A stretch of 64,000 nucleotides of DNA. It comes from Palsa-360 sp963710315 (GTDB taxonomy: Bacteria; Acidobacteriota; Terriglobia; Acidiferrales; UBA7541). This document shows, in pieces, positions 17,633 through 26,363 of the stretch. The notes beneath the pieces are model-generated. The model was not told the DNA's origin, made no database searches, and saw only the letters and a program-made list of their open reading frames with translations. How positions within the stretch are numbered: position 1 is the stretch's first letter; every line of letters begins with the position of its first letter. The DNA is taken from the NCBI GenBank assembly GCA_963710315.1, contig CAVPZW010000005.1, positions 372,001-436,000 on the forward strand. Direction: 5' to 3'. Both the position numbers and the translations under genes were made by a program.

Positions 17633-18742
17633 TCACGCTCTTTCCCCGCGCTGAAATAATCTGGAAAATTGCTCCTGCGAAGCAGGCGCGACACCCACGA
17701 TGGAAAGATTTTCGCGCACGTGCTTCACACTGCTCATGCCGACAAGCGCCGTGGTAATTCCCGGCGTCGAGCGCACAAATTGCATGGCTCGCTCGGCGTC
17801 GGATTTCATTCCCAGCGCGCTGGTCACGAACGGCGGCAGTCCGGCCGAAAGTTTTCCTTGAAGCATTGCCGCGCTGGCCACCAGCGTGATGCCCAGCTTG
17901 GAGGCGGCTCCCACGATGGGCACGCGCACGCCGTCCAGTTCCTGGTTGGCGCGCGTCAGGGCCTCCGTCATCCCCAAATTACATGGCAATTGCACGAAGC
18001 GAAAATGGTGCGACAGTCCGGCAACGTCCCGCGCCAGCGATTCCATTGCGGCCAGCGAAAGAAAATCCTGCTCGTTTTCGCCCTGGCGAAATGCGTTCCA
18101 GGTGGCCAATCCATAGAAATGAATTTTGGCGGCGGCCACGGCGGATTCCAGAAATTCAAATGCGTCGCGCACGCGGGTGTTGAACATCTCGCGCGGCACT
18201 TCGCCCAATTGCGTTTCCGGATTGTGCAGGTAGTAGACGTCAATGGTTTCCACGCCCAGGTTGCGGCGGCTACGCTCCAGCTGGTCGGCAACAAATTTCG
18301 GCGCGATGGAGTGGCACCCGGCGGCCACATCGCCTTCTCGCAAAATTCCGGTTTCCACATACTCGCGATTGAAATATTCGGTGGCGTCGGCCGGCATATC
18401 GGAGTCAGGAGTGAGGAATCCGCCCTTGCTGCAAATCACCAGCTCCTCGCGCGCATAGCCGCGCCGCGCGAGCTCCTTGAGAGCCGCGCCCACGGAACGC
18501 TCCGAGCGCTGGAAACGGTAATTGATTGCGCAGTCGATCACGTTCACGCCGGATTCCACGGCCTCCACAATCGCGTCCGTGTAAGCCTTGTCGGTGCGCG
18601 CGTCCGGCTCTCCGAGATACGTGCCGATCCCCAGCGAAGAGAGCCACAAGCCCTGCTGCTCGCGAAAGTGCCCCGCCGCGGCGCGCCCCGCAAATCGCGC
18701 GGCATATTTTTTCGTTCCATCCGGTGTCGCGAATGTGGCCAT
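17633..18742 (-). CDS. aldo/keto reductase family oxidoreductase
   Basis: This 369-residue protein has the NAD(P)H-dependent aldo/keto reductase fold. The N-terminal part has LGIGTYLGEPDARTDKAYTD, the aspartate/tyrosine region is VNVIDCAINYRFQRSERSVG, and the barrel continues with IDVYYLHNPETQLGEVP. The C-terminal cofactor-binding end is RSTPGITTALVGMSSVKHVR. The usual catalytic tyrosine lies in the YRFQRSE segment. AAGGAG precedes the ATG at 18742. It is flanked on both sides by palindromic repeats and looks monocistronic. The natural substrate cannot be read from sequence. Confidence 0.9.
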   Translation of the reverse strand: MATFATPDGTKKYAARFAGRAAAGHFREQQGLWLSSLGIGTYLGEPDARTDKAYTDAIVEAVESGVNVIDCAINYRFQRSERSVGAALKELARRGYAREELVICSKGGFLTPDSDMPADATEYFNREYVETGILREGDVAAGCHSIAPKFVADQLERSRRNLGVETIDVYYLHNPETQLGEVPREMFNTRVRDAFEFLESAVAAAKIHFYGLATWNAFRQGENEQDFLSLAAMESLARDVAGLSHHFRFVQLPCNLGMTEALTRANQELDGVRVPIVGAASKLGITLVASAAMLQGKLSAGLPPFVTSALGMKSDAERAMQFVRSTPGITTALVGMSSVKHVRENLSIVGVAPASQEQFSRLFQRGERA

Positions 18743-18783
18743 TTCTTCTCCTTCAGTCTAGGGCGAGATTGTATCAGTTGTGC

Positions 18784-18855
18784 GTGGCGCGGGCTTCAGC
18801 CTGCGGGGGTTAGTTCTTGCAAGGACTAAAATTTGCAGGCTGAAGCCCGCGCCAC
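18784..18855. repeat. intergenic palindromic repeat D (GGCTTCAGCC family)
   Basis: Perfect 21-base arms (18784-18804 and 18835-18855) carry GGGCTTCAGCC. The loop has TTAGTTCTTGCAAGGACTAA, nearly the same inner hairpin as in copy B. It lies just beyond the end of the UvrC-like gene. Confidence 0.9.
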
Positions 18856-18895
18856 TCAACCCGCAACGTCCATGTCTACTATCAACTCTTGACTG

Positions 18896-20110
18896 CTAAC
18901 TCTCGACTGCAGGCGGAGCGAGCAATCGTGAGCAGGCGCGCAAGATGCGGCGATACGGCCACTCGCTGTTGCGGCGCGCGCTGGCTTCGTCTTGCGTCGC
19001 GGCAGCGGCGGAGGAGCGCGCCGTCGCTTCGCGAAAAAATATTTCGCCGGCTCGCGGCTTCTTGTGGAACCAGCGCGCCAGCAGGCTGAGTTGATCTTCC
19101 AGCTCGCGGTAGCTTTGTTGCGATAAGGCCGGCTTGGCGGGAAGGGAAGCTTGCTCCGCCGCGCCTTCCAGCCACTCGCGCAGGATTTGTTCGACGGAGC
19201 GGGGCTCTCCCGCAAGCTCGGCGAAGCGCAACATGCGCGGCTCCTCGATGCGCCCGGCGCGCACCACGAAGACTGCCACCGTGTTTTCTTCCGCCGCTCG
19301 TTGTAGGACTACCGCATTGAGATCTTCCAGTCGGCGCGCAAGATCGGGCAACCCGCGCAGCGCTTCCGCCGCTTTTTCGACGCGGCGATGAACGGCCGCG
19401 GCGCGCTCGAAATCGAGCGCTTCGCTGGCCGCCTCGCGTTCGCGCTCCAGCTCCGCCGTGAGCGAAGCGCCCCCTGTCGTGAGAAACGCCACCACGCGGC
19501 CCACTTCCGCCGCGTACTCTTCCTGCGTGCAGCCCGCAAAGCACGGCGCGAGGCACATCTTCATTTCCGAATAAATGCAGCCGGGAAAATCCGGGTCGCG
19601 GCGAATCTTGATCTGGCAGCGCCGTATTTTGAAGAGATCGAGAAAGCCGGAAGCGAAAGTGTCAGCCGCGCGCCGCGATGCGAACGGCCCGAAATAAAAT
19701 CCGTTCGCGCCAATGCGCCGCGTGGCGTAGCAGCGCGGATAAGCATTCGTGAGGCTGACCTTCAGCACGGCAGGCGGACGCATTCGCACTCGCTCGCGAT
19801 ATCCCGCTGGCCACATCCGTCGCGCATGTTGCCAGTGCAGATAACTCAATTCAAATGGCGACCCCACAACGCGGTAGTTCACGCGCGCGGCAAACTCGCG
19901 CAAATTCAGCCGCTTGGTAGCAGGATCGGGCGGCCCGAGCAGGCGCGAAAGCCGCTGCCGCAGATTTGCCGTGCGCAGCAAGTACGGTTTCGCGCCGACT
20001 AGTTCTGTGCGCGGCTCGATTGCAAACACAGCAGGCAGCGCGGGCACAGCGGCAAAAAATTCGCCATCATGTGCAACGTCGAATTCAACAGTGGAATCGA
20101 GTTCTTGCAT
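18896..20110 (-). CDS. UvrC-like protein lacking the C-terminal endonuclease
   Basis: This 404-residue protein matches the first two thirds of excinuclease UvrC. It has a degenerate GIY-YIG-like start (AVFAIEP..., PYLLRTANLRQRLSRLL), the central YPRCYATRRIGANGFYFGPF and CLAPCFAGCTQEEYAAEVGR segments, and a UvrB-binding helix pair (ASEALDFERAAAVHRRVEK). The RNase H-like nuclease and helix-hairpin-helix parts of true UvrC (about 600 residues) are missing, and no frameshift is evident where it ends. The GIY-YIG tyrosines are not clearly present, so nuclease activity is doubtful. It may be an accessory repair protein of the Cho type. Confidence 0.75.
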   Translation of the reverse strand: MQELDSTVEFDVAHDGEFFAAVPALPAVFAIEPRTELVGAKPYLLRTANLRQRLSRLLGPPDPATKRLNLREFAARVNYRVVGSPFELSYLHWQHARRMWPAGYRERVRMRPPAVLKVSLTNAYPRCYATRRIGANGFYFGPFASRRAADTFASGFLDLFKIRRCQIKIRRDPDFPGCIYSEMKMCLAPCFAGCTQEEYAAEVGRVVAFLTTGGASLTAELEREREAASEALDFERAAAVHRRVEKAAEALRGLPDLARRLEDLNAVVLQRAAEENTVAVFVVRAGRIEEPRMLRFAELAGEPRSVEQILREWLEGAAEQASLPAKPALSQQSYRELEDQLSLLARWFHKKPRAGEIFFREATARSSAAAATQDEASARRNSEWPYRRILRACSRLLAPPAVES

Positions 20111-20129
20111 GAATGGCCGTGAGTTGCGA

Positions 20130-20297
20130 TTTGTGAATCGTGATTCGTGAAGAGTTCACAGTTGATAGTCGAGAGTTAAGAGTTCAACACGGGTATCATT
20201 CATGGCGAGAAGCCAATCTTGACGCCGACTGTGATCCTGACTCTCAACTCTAAACTCTCAACGCTAAACTTTTGATCCTTCACGATTCACGAATCAC
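20130..20297. repeat. imperfect inverted repeat, gagagttgagagtt / gattcgtgaatc type, copy 1
   Basis: The 224-base gap between the UvrC-like gene and the acyl-CoA dehydrogenase is filled by TGTGAATCGTGATTCGTGA followed by GTCGAGAGTTAAGAGTT on the left (20130-20180), and their complements on the right (20238-20297). A related element is at 24741-24936, and shorter pieces are at 32853-32900 and 34486-34530. No gene is seen. Confidence 0.7.
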
Positions 20298-20334
20298 TTT
20301 TCCTATCCGTGTTGATCCGTGTGCATCCGTGGTT

Positions 20335-21480
20335 TCAAAAGCTTTTCAATACCCAGGCCGCAATCACCAGGCGCTGAATCTCGCTTGTGCCTTCATAAAT
20401 TTCAGTGATGCGCGCGTCGCGGTACATGCGCTCGACGGGATATTCGGAGCTATAGCCGTTGCCGCCGTGAATTTGAATTGCCTTGTGCGTTGCGCGCGTG
20501 GCCAACTCCGAGGCGAATAATTTAGCGATGGAAGCTTCCATGGAATAGCGGCCGCCGGTATCCGATTTCCAGGCGGCCTTGCGCACCAGCAGGCGAGCCG
20601 CGTCAATTTCAGTGGCCATGTCGGCCAGCATGAATTGGATGGCCTGGAAATCCGCGATGGGATGGCCGAACGCCTGGCGTTCTTTGGCGTAGGCCAGGGC
20701 CTGTTCCAGAGCGCCCTGTGCAATGCCGGTGGCCTGCGCGGCGATGCCGATGCGCCCGCCGTCGAGCGTCGAGAGCGCGATCTTATATCCCTCGCCCTCG
20801 TTTCCGATGCGATTTGCGATGGGCACTTCACAATCGCTGAAGGACAATTCCGTGCAGGCCGTGGCGTGAATGCCCAACTTCTTTTCTTCCTTGCCCACCT
20901 TGAAGCCTGGCGTACCGCGCTCCACGACCAGCGCCGTGATTCCTTTTTCGCCCTTGGCCGGATCGGTGTTTGTGTAGACGATTACAGCGTCCGCCACACC
21001 TCCACAGGTGATCCACGCTTTCGTACCGTTGATGACGTAGCGGTCGCCCTTGCGTATCGCTTTGGTGGTGAGCGCTGCGGCGTTTGATCCCGCTTGCGGC
21101 TCGGTCAGCGCATAGCATCCGATTTTTTCGCCGCGCGCGTAGGGCAGCAGAAATTGCTTCTTTTGCTCTTCGCTGCCAAAGCGATGGATGGGATCGCAGT
21201 ACAGAGAATTTTGCACTGAAAGAATTACGCCGGTGGAAGCACACACGCGGGAAATTTCCTCGATCACGATGGAATAGGAAACATGATCGAAGCCCGCGCC
21301 GCCTTCGGATTCCGGCAGCGCCACGGCGGTCAGGCCAAGCTCGGCCGCCGTGCGAAATGTTTCGCGGGGGAAATGTCCGCTCTCGTCAATTTCGCGCGCA
21401 TGCGGTTTCACTTCGTTTTCGGCGAACTCCCGCACCGTGCGCTGCAGCAATGTTTGTTCTTCGGTGAGAGAAAAGTTCAA
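20335..21480 (-). CDS. acyl-CoA dehydrogenase (short-chain type)
   Basis: This 381-residue FAD enzyme introduces the alpha,beta double bond of acyl-CoA, passing electrons to ETF. N-terminal helices include SLTEEQTLLQRTVREFAENE. Family signatures are present: CYALTEPQAGSNAAAL (FAD/substrate) and a C-terminal IQIHGGNGYSSEYPVERMYR segment. The catalytic glutamate is expected in ITEIYEGTSEIQR near residue 365, the position used by short-chain/butyryl-CoA dehydrogenases. Length is typical. No ETF or other beta-oxidation genes are adjacent. Confidence 0.95.
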   Translation of the reverse strand: MNFSLTEEQTLLQRTVREFAENEVKPHAREIDESGHFPRETFRTAAELGLTAVALPESEGGAGFDHVSYSIVIEEISRVCASTGVILSVQNSLYCDPIHRFGSEEQKKQFLLPYARGEKIGCYALTEPQAGSNAAALTTKAIRKGDRYVINGTKAWITCGGVADAVIVYTNTDPAKGEKGITALVVERGTPGFKVGKEEKKLGIHATACTELSFSDCEVPIANRIGNEGEGYKIALSTLDGGRIGIAAQATGIAQGALEQALAYAKERQAFGHPIADFQAIQFMLADMATEIDAARLLVRKAAWKSDTGGRYSMEASIAKLFASELATRATHKAIQIHGGNGYSSEYPVERMYRDARITEIYEGTSEIQRLVIAAWVLKSF

Positions 21481-21507
21481 AGGCGTCTCCGGGAACAGCC
21501 CTGCAGT

Positions 21508-21990
21508 TTACAGAACCAGCGCTTTGCGCAGCTTGGTGTACGTCACGGCAAGCTCTTCCGGCTGGAGGCGCGTTTCGCCAACTGTAGTCATGAAATTTGT
21601 GTCGCCGGCCCAGCGGGGCACGATATGCATGTGAAGGTGATCGGCAATTCCCGCGCCCGCCGAGCGGCCTAGGTTCATGCCTAGGTTGAAGCCGTCCGGA
21701 TGGTAGACGTCGTCGATGGCTGCCTGCACGCGCTGCGAGAGCAGCATCATTTCCGCGGCGGTTTCCCGTTCAAGCCCCGAAAAGTCAGCGGTATGCAGGT
21801 AGGGCACGACCATCACGTGGCCCGCGGTATATGGGTAGCAATTCAGGATGACGAAATTCTTCACGGCGCGATGGACAATGAGCCATTCCTCATCGCGGTT
21901 TGCGGCGGGAGCATTGCAAAAAACGCAGCCCGAAACGTTCTTGGCTTCGGTAACGTATCGATAGCGCCAGGGCGTCCAGAGGTAATCCAT
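21508..21990 (-). CDS. HIT domain (histidine triad) hydrolase
   Basis: This 160-residue protein has the histidine triad HLHMHIVPRW near residue 120 and the N-terminal CVFC motif followed by NCYPYTAGHVMVVPY. These indicate a nucleotide hydrolase or transferase of the HIT family, close to Ap4A phosphorylase-like bacterial members. The N-terminal two cysteines may help bind zinc. It lies 27 bases upstream of the acyl-CoA dehydrogenase in the same direction, so they may be cotranscribed without an evident functional link. Confidence 0.9.
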   Translation of the reverse strand: MDYLWTPWRYRYVTEAKNVSGCVFCNAPAANRDEEWLIVHRAVKNFVILNCYPYTAGHVMVVPYLHTADFSGLERETAAEMMLLSQRVQAAIDDVYHPDGFNLGMNLGRSAGAGIADHLHMHIVPRWAGDTNFMTTVGETRLQPEELAVTYTKLRKALVL

Positions 21991-22044
21991 AGAGAGTTTT
22001 GTCCGCGGACGGCAAAGGGCAGTCGCGCGCGGCGCGTTTCCAGC

Positions 22045-22395
22045 CTAGCTCGGTGGCACAGCCGGCGTGTTTCCCGGAGCCGGAGCAGCCGGTGCGGCAG
22101 GCGCGCCTGAGTTGACGTGGTCCTTCAACTCCTTGCTGGGCTTGAAAAAAGGAATTTTCTTGGGCGGCACTTCGACCTTTGCTCCGGTCTTGGGATTGCG
22201 CCCGGTGCGGCCGCGGCGCTGGCGTGTTCGAAAACTGCCGAAGCCGCGAATTTCGATGCGGTCGCCTCCCTGCAGCGCGCCGATGATGCTTTCAAAAATC
22301 GTTTCGACCACGGCTTCGGATTCTTTGCGTGGAAGTTCTGTGACGCGAACCACTTCTTCTACCAGGTCCGCCTTTGTCACGGTGGAATCGGTCAT
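22045..22395 (-). CDS. HU/IHF family DNA-binding protein
   Basis: This 116-residue protein contains the full HU/IHF fold: TKADLVEEVVRVTELPRKES at the start, GDRIEIRGFGSFRTRQRRGR in the beta arms and GRNPKTGAKVEVPPKKIPFF at the end. The last 20 residues are an Ala/Pro tail not found in the standard HU (90 residues). The arm proline motif RNPKTG is kept, so it should bend DNA. It lies downstream of rpsA on the same strand, an arrangement also known for ihfB in other bacteria. Confidence 0.93.
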   Translation of the reverse strand: MTDSTVTKADLVEEVVRVTELPRKESEAVVETIFESIIGALQGGDRIEIRGFGSFRTRQRRGRTGRNPKTGAKVEVPPKKIPFFKPSKELKDHVNSGAPAAPAAPAPGNTPAVPPS

Positions 22396-22583
22396 CGATG
22401 TATACTCCGCCTCATCCTAAAAATTGCACCGTTCGGTGCCAGGCTTGGACACGCCTCGGGAACGCGCCACTGGCTCGCTGGGAAAAATCCCCCCGGCGGG
22501 CTGCCTTTGGTGGCAAATCCATATCACCAAATGGGGCTGAATGGAAATAATATTTACGTTCCGGCCGGGGGGTGCCGGAGCGG

Positions 22584-24566
22584 CTACAGAGAACGCTTGG
22601 CCATGATTGCATCGCCGATCGTGGCTTTCGCCGACGATTTCGACGCGCGGTAATCATCCATGTCGCGGCGCTCCGCCTGCTTTTGCGCACCGCGGTAGCT
22701 GAGACCGATTTTATGCTGATCCCGGCTGATCTTGACAATCTTAAATTCATAGTCGCGGCCTGGATCGAGCAGTCCGCTCTGGCGCACGCCCGGTCGCGGC
22801 GGGGCTTCCGCCTTGTCTCCCTTGCCGCGGCGTTCGTCGATCTCCGAAATGTGGCAGAGACCTTCGATGCCTTCGGCCAAGTCCACGAATGCGCCAAAGG
22901 TCGTGACGCGCGACACTTTTCCGCGCACCAGATCGCCAACTTTGTGCTTTTCGAACCAGGACGACCAGATGTCGTTCACCTGCTTGACGCCCAGCGAAAC
23001 GCGCCGAGTAGCCTGGTCGATCTTCAGCACCTTTGCTTCGACCGCGTCGCCCTTCTTATACACTTCGGAAGGAGTCTTGATTCGCCCGGTCCAGGAAATG
23101 TCGCTGACATGAATGAGCCCGTCGAACCCTTCCTCGATTTCCAGGAACGCGCCGAATTCGGTCAGGTTGCGGATTTTTCCGCTCACGAGGGTGCCCACCG
23201 GATATTTTTCCGCGAGTACTGTCCACGGATCGGACTGCACCTGCTTCATGCCCAGCGAAATGCGCCGCTCGTTCGAATCAACGCCCAGCACAACCACATC
23301 CACCTGGTCGCCCACTTTCACGATTTTCGAGGGATGCTGCTTGCGCTTGGACCAGCTCATCTCGCTGACGTGCACCAGTCCTTCGATGCCTGGCTCGAGT
23401 TCCACAAACGCGCCGTAATCCGTCAGCCCCATGATCTTGCCGGAGAGCTTTGTACCCTTGGTGTAGCGCTCCACCACCGAGGCCCAGGGATCGGGCAGCA
23501 ATTGCTTGCGGCCGAGCGATACGCGCCCTTTTTCCTTATCGTACTTCAAGATCTTGACTTCAACTTCTTCGCCCGGCGTTACAGCGTCCAGCGGGCTTTC
23601 CACGCGGGCCCAGGACATGTCCGTGATGTGCAGCAGCCCGTCGATGCCGCCCAGGTCCACGAACGCGCCGTAGCCGGTCACGTTCTTGACCACGCCGCGC
23701 ACCACCTGCCCCTCGGCCATATTGTCCAGCAAGGACTGCCGCTGCGAGGCAACCTGCTCGTCCAGAATCGCGCGCCGGCTGACCACAATGTTCCCGCGCT
23801 TGCGATTCATCTTCAGCACGCGGACTGTTAGCTCGCGGCCCTTCCAGTCGTTCAGGTCGCGCACCGGATGCAGATCGGCCTGCGACGCAGGCAAGAACGC
23901 GCGAACTCCGATGTCCACCACCAGGCCGCCCTTGATGCTGTCCACAACTTTTCCGGTGATGTCGGATTTGGTCCTGTAAGCCTCTTCAATCTTTCCCCAG
24001 GCGCGCCGTCGCCGTACGCGTTGATACGACAACAACACCATGCCTTCTTTGCGCTCGCCCGTGCGTTGAATCTCGACCGGCTCGCCAACCACCAGCGGGA
24101 ACGGTCCGTCCAACTCGGCGAACTCCTGCGCGGGAATCAGACCCTCGGTCTTGCCGCCCAGGTTCACCACCACGCCGAGATCGGTAATGGCCACGACCTG
24201 GCCCGTTTCAATCTCGCCCTCCGCCGGCGCCTGATGCGGCACGGCGTATTGCTCCATAAGCTTTTCCATCTCCGCGTTCGATTCGGTGGCAGGCTCGCCG
24301 GAATCGACGGCGGCTTCCACCAGGTCGCTCACGTTGGAATGCTCGACTGCGGCAACGCCATCCGGCGCAGCCACTGGTTCCGCAGGATTCACGGTAACAA
24401 CTGCCGGCTCTCCGGCCGGAGTTGCAGCGACACCAACGGACTCCTGCGCTGGAACCGCAGCCTGTGCGGTTTCTACGTTTGCGGTTTGTTCCGGCGCCGC
24501 TGCTGCGGCGGTTGCCATCTGTCCGGCGGATAGCTCCGCGCCGGGGTTTTCATTGTCGGAAAACAT
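22584..24566 (-). CDS. rpsA: 30S ribosomal protein S1
   Basis: This 660-residue protein has six S1 RNA-binding repeats. The last four are easily seen by the phrases GYGAFVDLGGIDGLLHITDM, DYGAFVELEPGIEGLVHVSE, EFGAFLEIEEGFDGLIHVSD and TFGAFVDLAEGIEGLCHISE. The first two are more divergent. About 110 N-terminal residues form an Ala/Val/Pro/Glu-rich extension absent from Escherichia coli S1 (557 residues). The ATG at 24566 is chosen for its GGAGG; a longer frame to 24719 has none. S1 binds mRNA on the 30S subunit to help initiation. Confidence 0.95.
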   Translation of the reverse strand: MFSDNENPGAELSAGQMATAAAAAPEQTANVETAQAAVPAQESVGVAATPAGEPAVVTVNPAEPVAAPDGVAAVEHSNVSDLVEAAVDSGEPATESNAEMEKLMEQYAVPHQAPAEGEIETGQVVAITDLGVVVNLGGKTEGLIPAQEFAELDGPFPLVVGEPVEIQRTGERKEGMVLLSYQRVRRRRAWGKIEEAYRTKSDITGKVVDSIKGGLVVDIGVRAFLPASQADLHPVRDLNDWKGRELTVRVLKMNRKRGNIVVSRRAILDEQVASQRQSLLDNMAEGQVVRGVVKNVTGYGAFVDLGGIDGLLHITDMSWARVESPLDAVTPGEEVEVKILKYDKEKGRVSLGRKQLLPDPWASVVERYTKGTKLSGKIMGLTDYGAFVELEPGIEGLVHVSEMSWSKRKQHPSKIVKVGDQVDVVVLGVDSNERRISLGMKQVQSDPWTVLAEKYPVGTLVSGKIRNLTEFGAFLEIEEGFDGLIHVSDISWTGRIKTPSEVYKKGDAVEAKVLKIDQATRRVSLGVKQVNDIWSSWFEKHKVGDLVRGKVSRVTTFGAFVDLAEGIEGLCHISEIDERRGKGDKAEAPPRPGVRQSGLLDPGRDYEFKIVKISRDQHKIGLSYRGAQKQAERRDMDDYRASKSSAKATIGDAIMAKRSL

Positions 24567-24929
24567 CTGACTGCCTCCAGTGAGGTTCCTGCCTTGTTCC
24601 ATACGGAAACTGCCCGGGTTAATCTTCCATGTCACGGGGAGGTGCAAGGAAGGAAGCGCGGCTTCCCACCCAGGTGCCGCACAGTGGGGATGATACCTGC
24701 GGCCTGTGGCCTGTGTCAATGAAAGGTGGGAGGGGAGCCGTGATTAGTGAATCGCGATTTGTGATTCGTGGATGGGGGGAAGTTGACAGTCGAGAGTTGA
24801 GAGTTCAGGGCCAAACTCTTCCCATGCAATTGTGGCGGCACTGACCGGAAACTCTCAACTCTAAACTCTTAACTCTTAACTGTGAACTCTACATTGGCTA
24901 TATACGCCACAGGATTCACAAATCACAAA
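24567..24929. other. upstream region of rpsA with inverted repeats
   Basis: No gene is seen. It must contain the rpsA promoter on the minus strand. The right part is taken up by an inverted repeat annotated separately. Confidence 0.4.
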
Positions 24930-24936
24930 TCACGAG
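24741..24936. repeat. imperfect inverted repeat, gagagttgagagtt / gattcgtgaatc type, copy 2
   Basis: The left side has GATTAGTGAATCGCGATTTG and GACAGTCGAGAGTTGAGAG. The right side has CTCTCAACTCTAAACTCTT and ACAAATCACAAATCACGA. The order and words match the element at 20130-20297. It overlaps the last bases of the DnaC-like gene. Confidence 0.7.
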
Positions 24937-25802
24937 CGCACACGCCCCGCCTGGCGAACCTCGCGGCGGTAATCGGGTGCGAAAAGTTCAACGGTGCGGC
25001 ACATTTCATACAGGCGGGAGCGGATGCGCATGCCCAAGCGGTCGGTGAGAGAATCCTCGCGCGCGGGAGCGACGGCCTGGCCTGAAGGAAGACGCGGGCT
25101 CCGAGGCGAAGGCATGGGAGTTGGCCCGTTGTTATCGAGATAATTTGTGGTCAGCAGAGTGACGCGCTTTTCGTTATAGCGCGTATTCAGGATGTGGCCG
25201 ACGGTTTCCAGCGCCCAGGGAGAAGGTTTGCCCGCGCCGAGATCGTCGAGCAGCAAAACGTCCGCGGTCAGCACGGGTTCCAGCACGCTGAGTTCGCTGG
25301 TCTGGCTCTCCGAATTGTAGCTGCCCTGAATTTCCTTGAGCAGATCGCGGTAGTCGTAAAAAAGTGCTGTGTGTCCGCGCAAAACGATTTGCCGGAGTGC
25401 GGCGACGGCAAGATGCGTTTTGCCCGCGCCGCACGGGCCCATGATTAGCAGTCCCGTGTCGTTGCCCGCAGGATAATCGCGGGCAAACGCTTCGATCACC
25501 AGCTTGGCCTGTTCCAGGCTGCGGTTCCAGGCAATGCAGTCGGGAGCGGTGTCATACAGGTCCTTGTCAAAATTGTCGAAGTCGCAGTGTTTGTAACGAT
25601 TGGGAATGCGCGCGCGATTCAGCACACGCTCGGCGCGGTCCTTTCCCGTGCAATCGCAGGGCACGGCCCACACGCGTCTCTTGATATTGGTGCCCTCGAT
25701 GGGCTTTTCCCAGGACACGCGCTTCAGGTTTTCTTCTTCCGAGATGCGCTCAACGGTTTTCCATCCAGCACCGCCGCATATCGGGCAATCAGGTTGCGCC
25801 AT
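24930..25802 (-). CDS. DnaC/IstB-like AAA+ ATPase with N-terminal zinc-binding cysteines
   Basis: This 290-residue ATPase starts with a cysteine pair (CPICGGAGW) and a second pair (CDC) near residue 50, likely a zinc site. The AAA+ domain has Walker A GPCGAGKTHLA at about residue 127 and Walker B VLLLDDLGA near residue 186, then TTNYLDNN as sensor 1. An arginine-rich helix (TDRLGMRIRSRLYEMCRT) is typical of DnaC/DnaI helicase loaders and IstB. No transposase is next to it, so a helicase-loader role is more likely than an insertion-sequence helper. A Pro/Ser-rich insert near residue 235 is unusual. Confidence 0.85.
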   Translation of the reverse strand: MAQPDCPICGGAGWKTVERISEEENLKRVSWEKPIEGTNIKRRVWAVPCDCTGKDRAERVLNRARIPNRYKHCDFDNFDKDLYDTAPDCIAWNRSLEQAKLVIEAFARDYPAGNDTGLLIMGPCGAGKTHLAVAALRQIVLRGHTALFYDYRDLLKEIQGSYNSESQTSELSVLEPVLTADVLLLDDLGAGKPSPWALETVGHILNTRYNEKRVTLLTTNYLDNNGPTPMPSPRSPRLPSGQAVAPAREDSLTDRLGMRIRSRLYEMCRTVELFAPDYRREVRQAGRVRS

Positions 25803-26363
25803 AAAACCAGCATAGGCGCGGCGGGGAAGTTGCGCAAGATGTCCCCTCCTGTGGAAAGAGTCGCGGGTGTGGAAAAGAAGGAAATGAAACCATGGAGGAA
25901 CACGGATTCACACGGATAAAGATTCACAGCGCGGAGTAGCCGCAACCAAATCAGCGCGGAACTCATGAAGGGGCCATTGTCTCCGAAAACAAAGGTCCCG
26001 CGCAGCTCATATTGAATTCAATGATTTAACACAGAGAGCACAGAGGAAAAGAGGAGAAAAGCGGAGAAAGGCAAAGAAAGGCAAATTGCACCACCACAAT
26101 TCTCCGGGTTTTCTCCTCTTTTCCTCTGCGTCCTCTGTGTTAAGTTTTTTCGTCCGCTCATCCACTCCCTTGAGAATTTTCCAAACGCCGAATCCAATAG
26201 ATTCAACACAGTAAGGCCGAGCCCCAGTCAAAGGCGCGGAAAACAGTTCCCGGTGGCTGTTATCGCCAACGGCAATATTTCTTCGTGCCGCGTAAAGAAT
26301 CTGCGGATCAGTTGAACAGAGACCAGAGAAGAAAGAATTTGAATACGCCTTGAAAAATTCGGG
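25803..26363. other. gene-free stretch with ACACAGAG-type inverted repeat
   Basis: This 560-base gap separates the DnaC-like gene from the penicillin-binding protein. Its main content is the inverted repeat at 26028-26141. Two short frames here give Leu/Phe/Cys-rich products that come from the repeat and are not genes. Confidence 0.6.
26028..26141. repeat. imperfect inverted repeat, ACACAGAGGACACAGAG type, copy 2
   Basis: The arms at 26028-26060 and 26109-26141 are complementary except for a few bases, with the motif AACACAGAG...GGAAAAGAGGAGAAAA. The spacer is about 48 bases. It matches the element at 15932-16093. Confidence 0.75.

Noticed and set aside
24930..25802. IstB helper of an IS21-type element
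   Set aside because: No IstA transposase or terminal repeats are adjacent, and the N-terminal cysteines fit a DnaC/DnaI-like loader better.
26007..26231. Short frame with a Leu/Phe/Cys-rich product
   Set aside because: It comes from the ACACAGAG-type repeat. A similar product arises from the copy at 15932-16093. Such frames are repeat artefacts.
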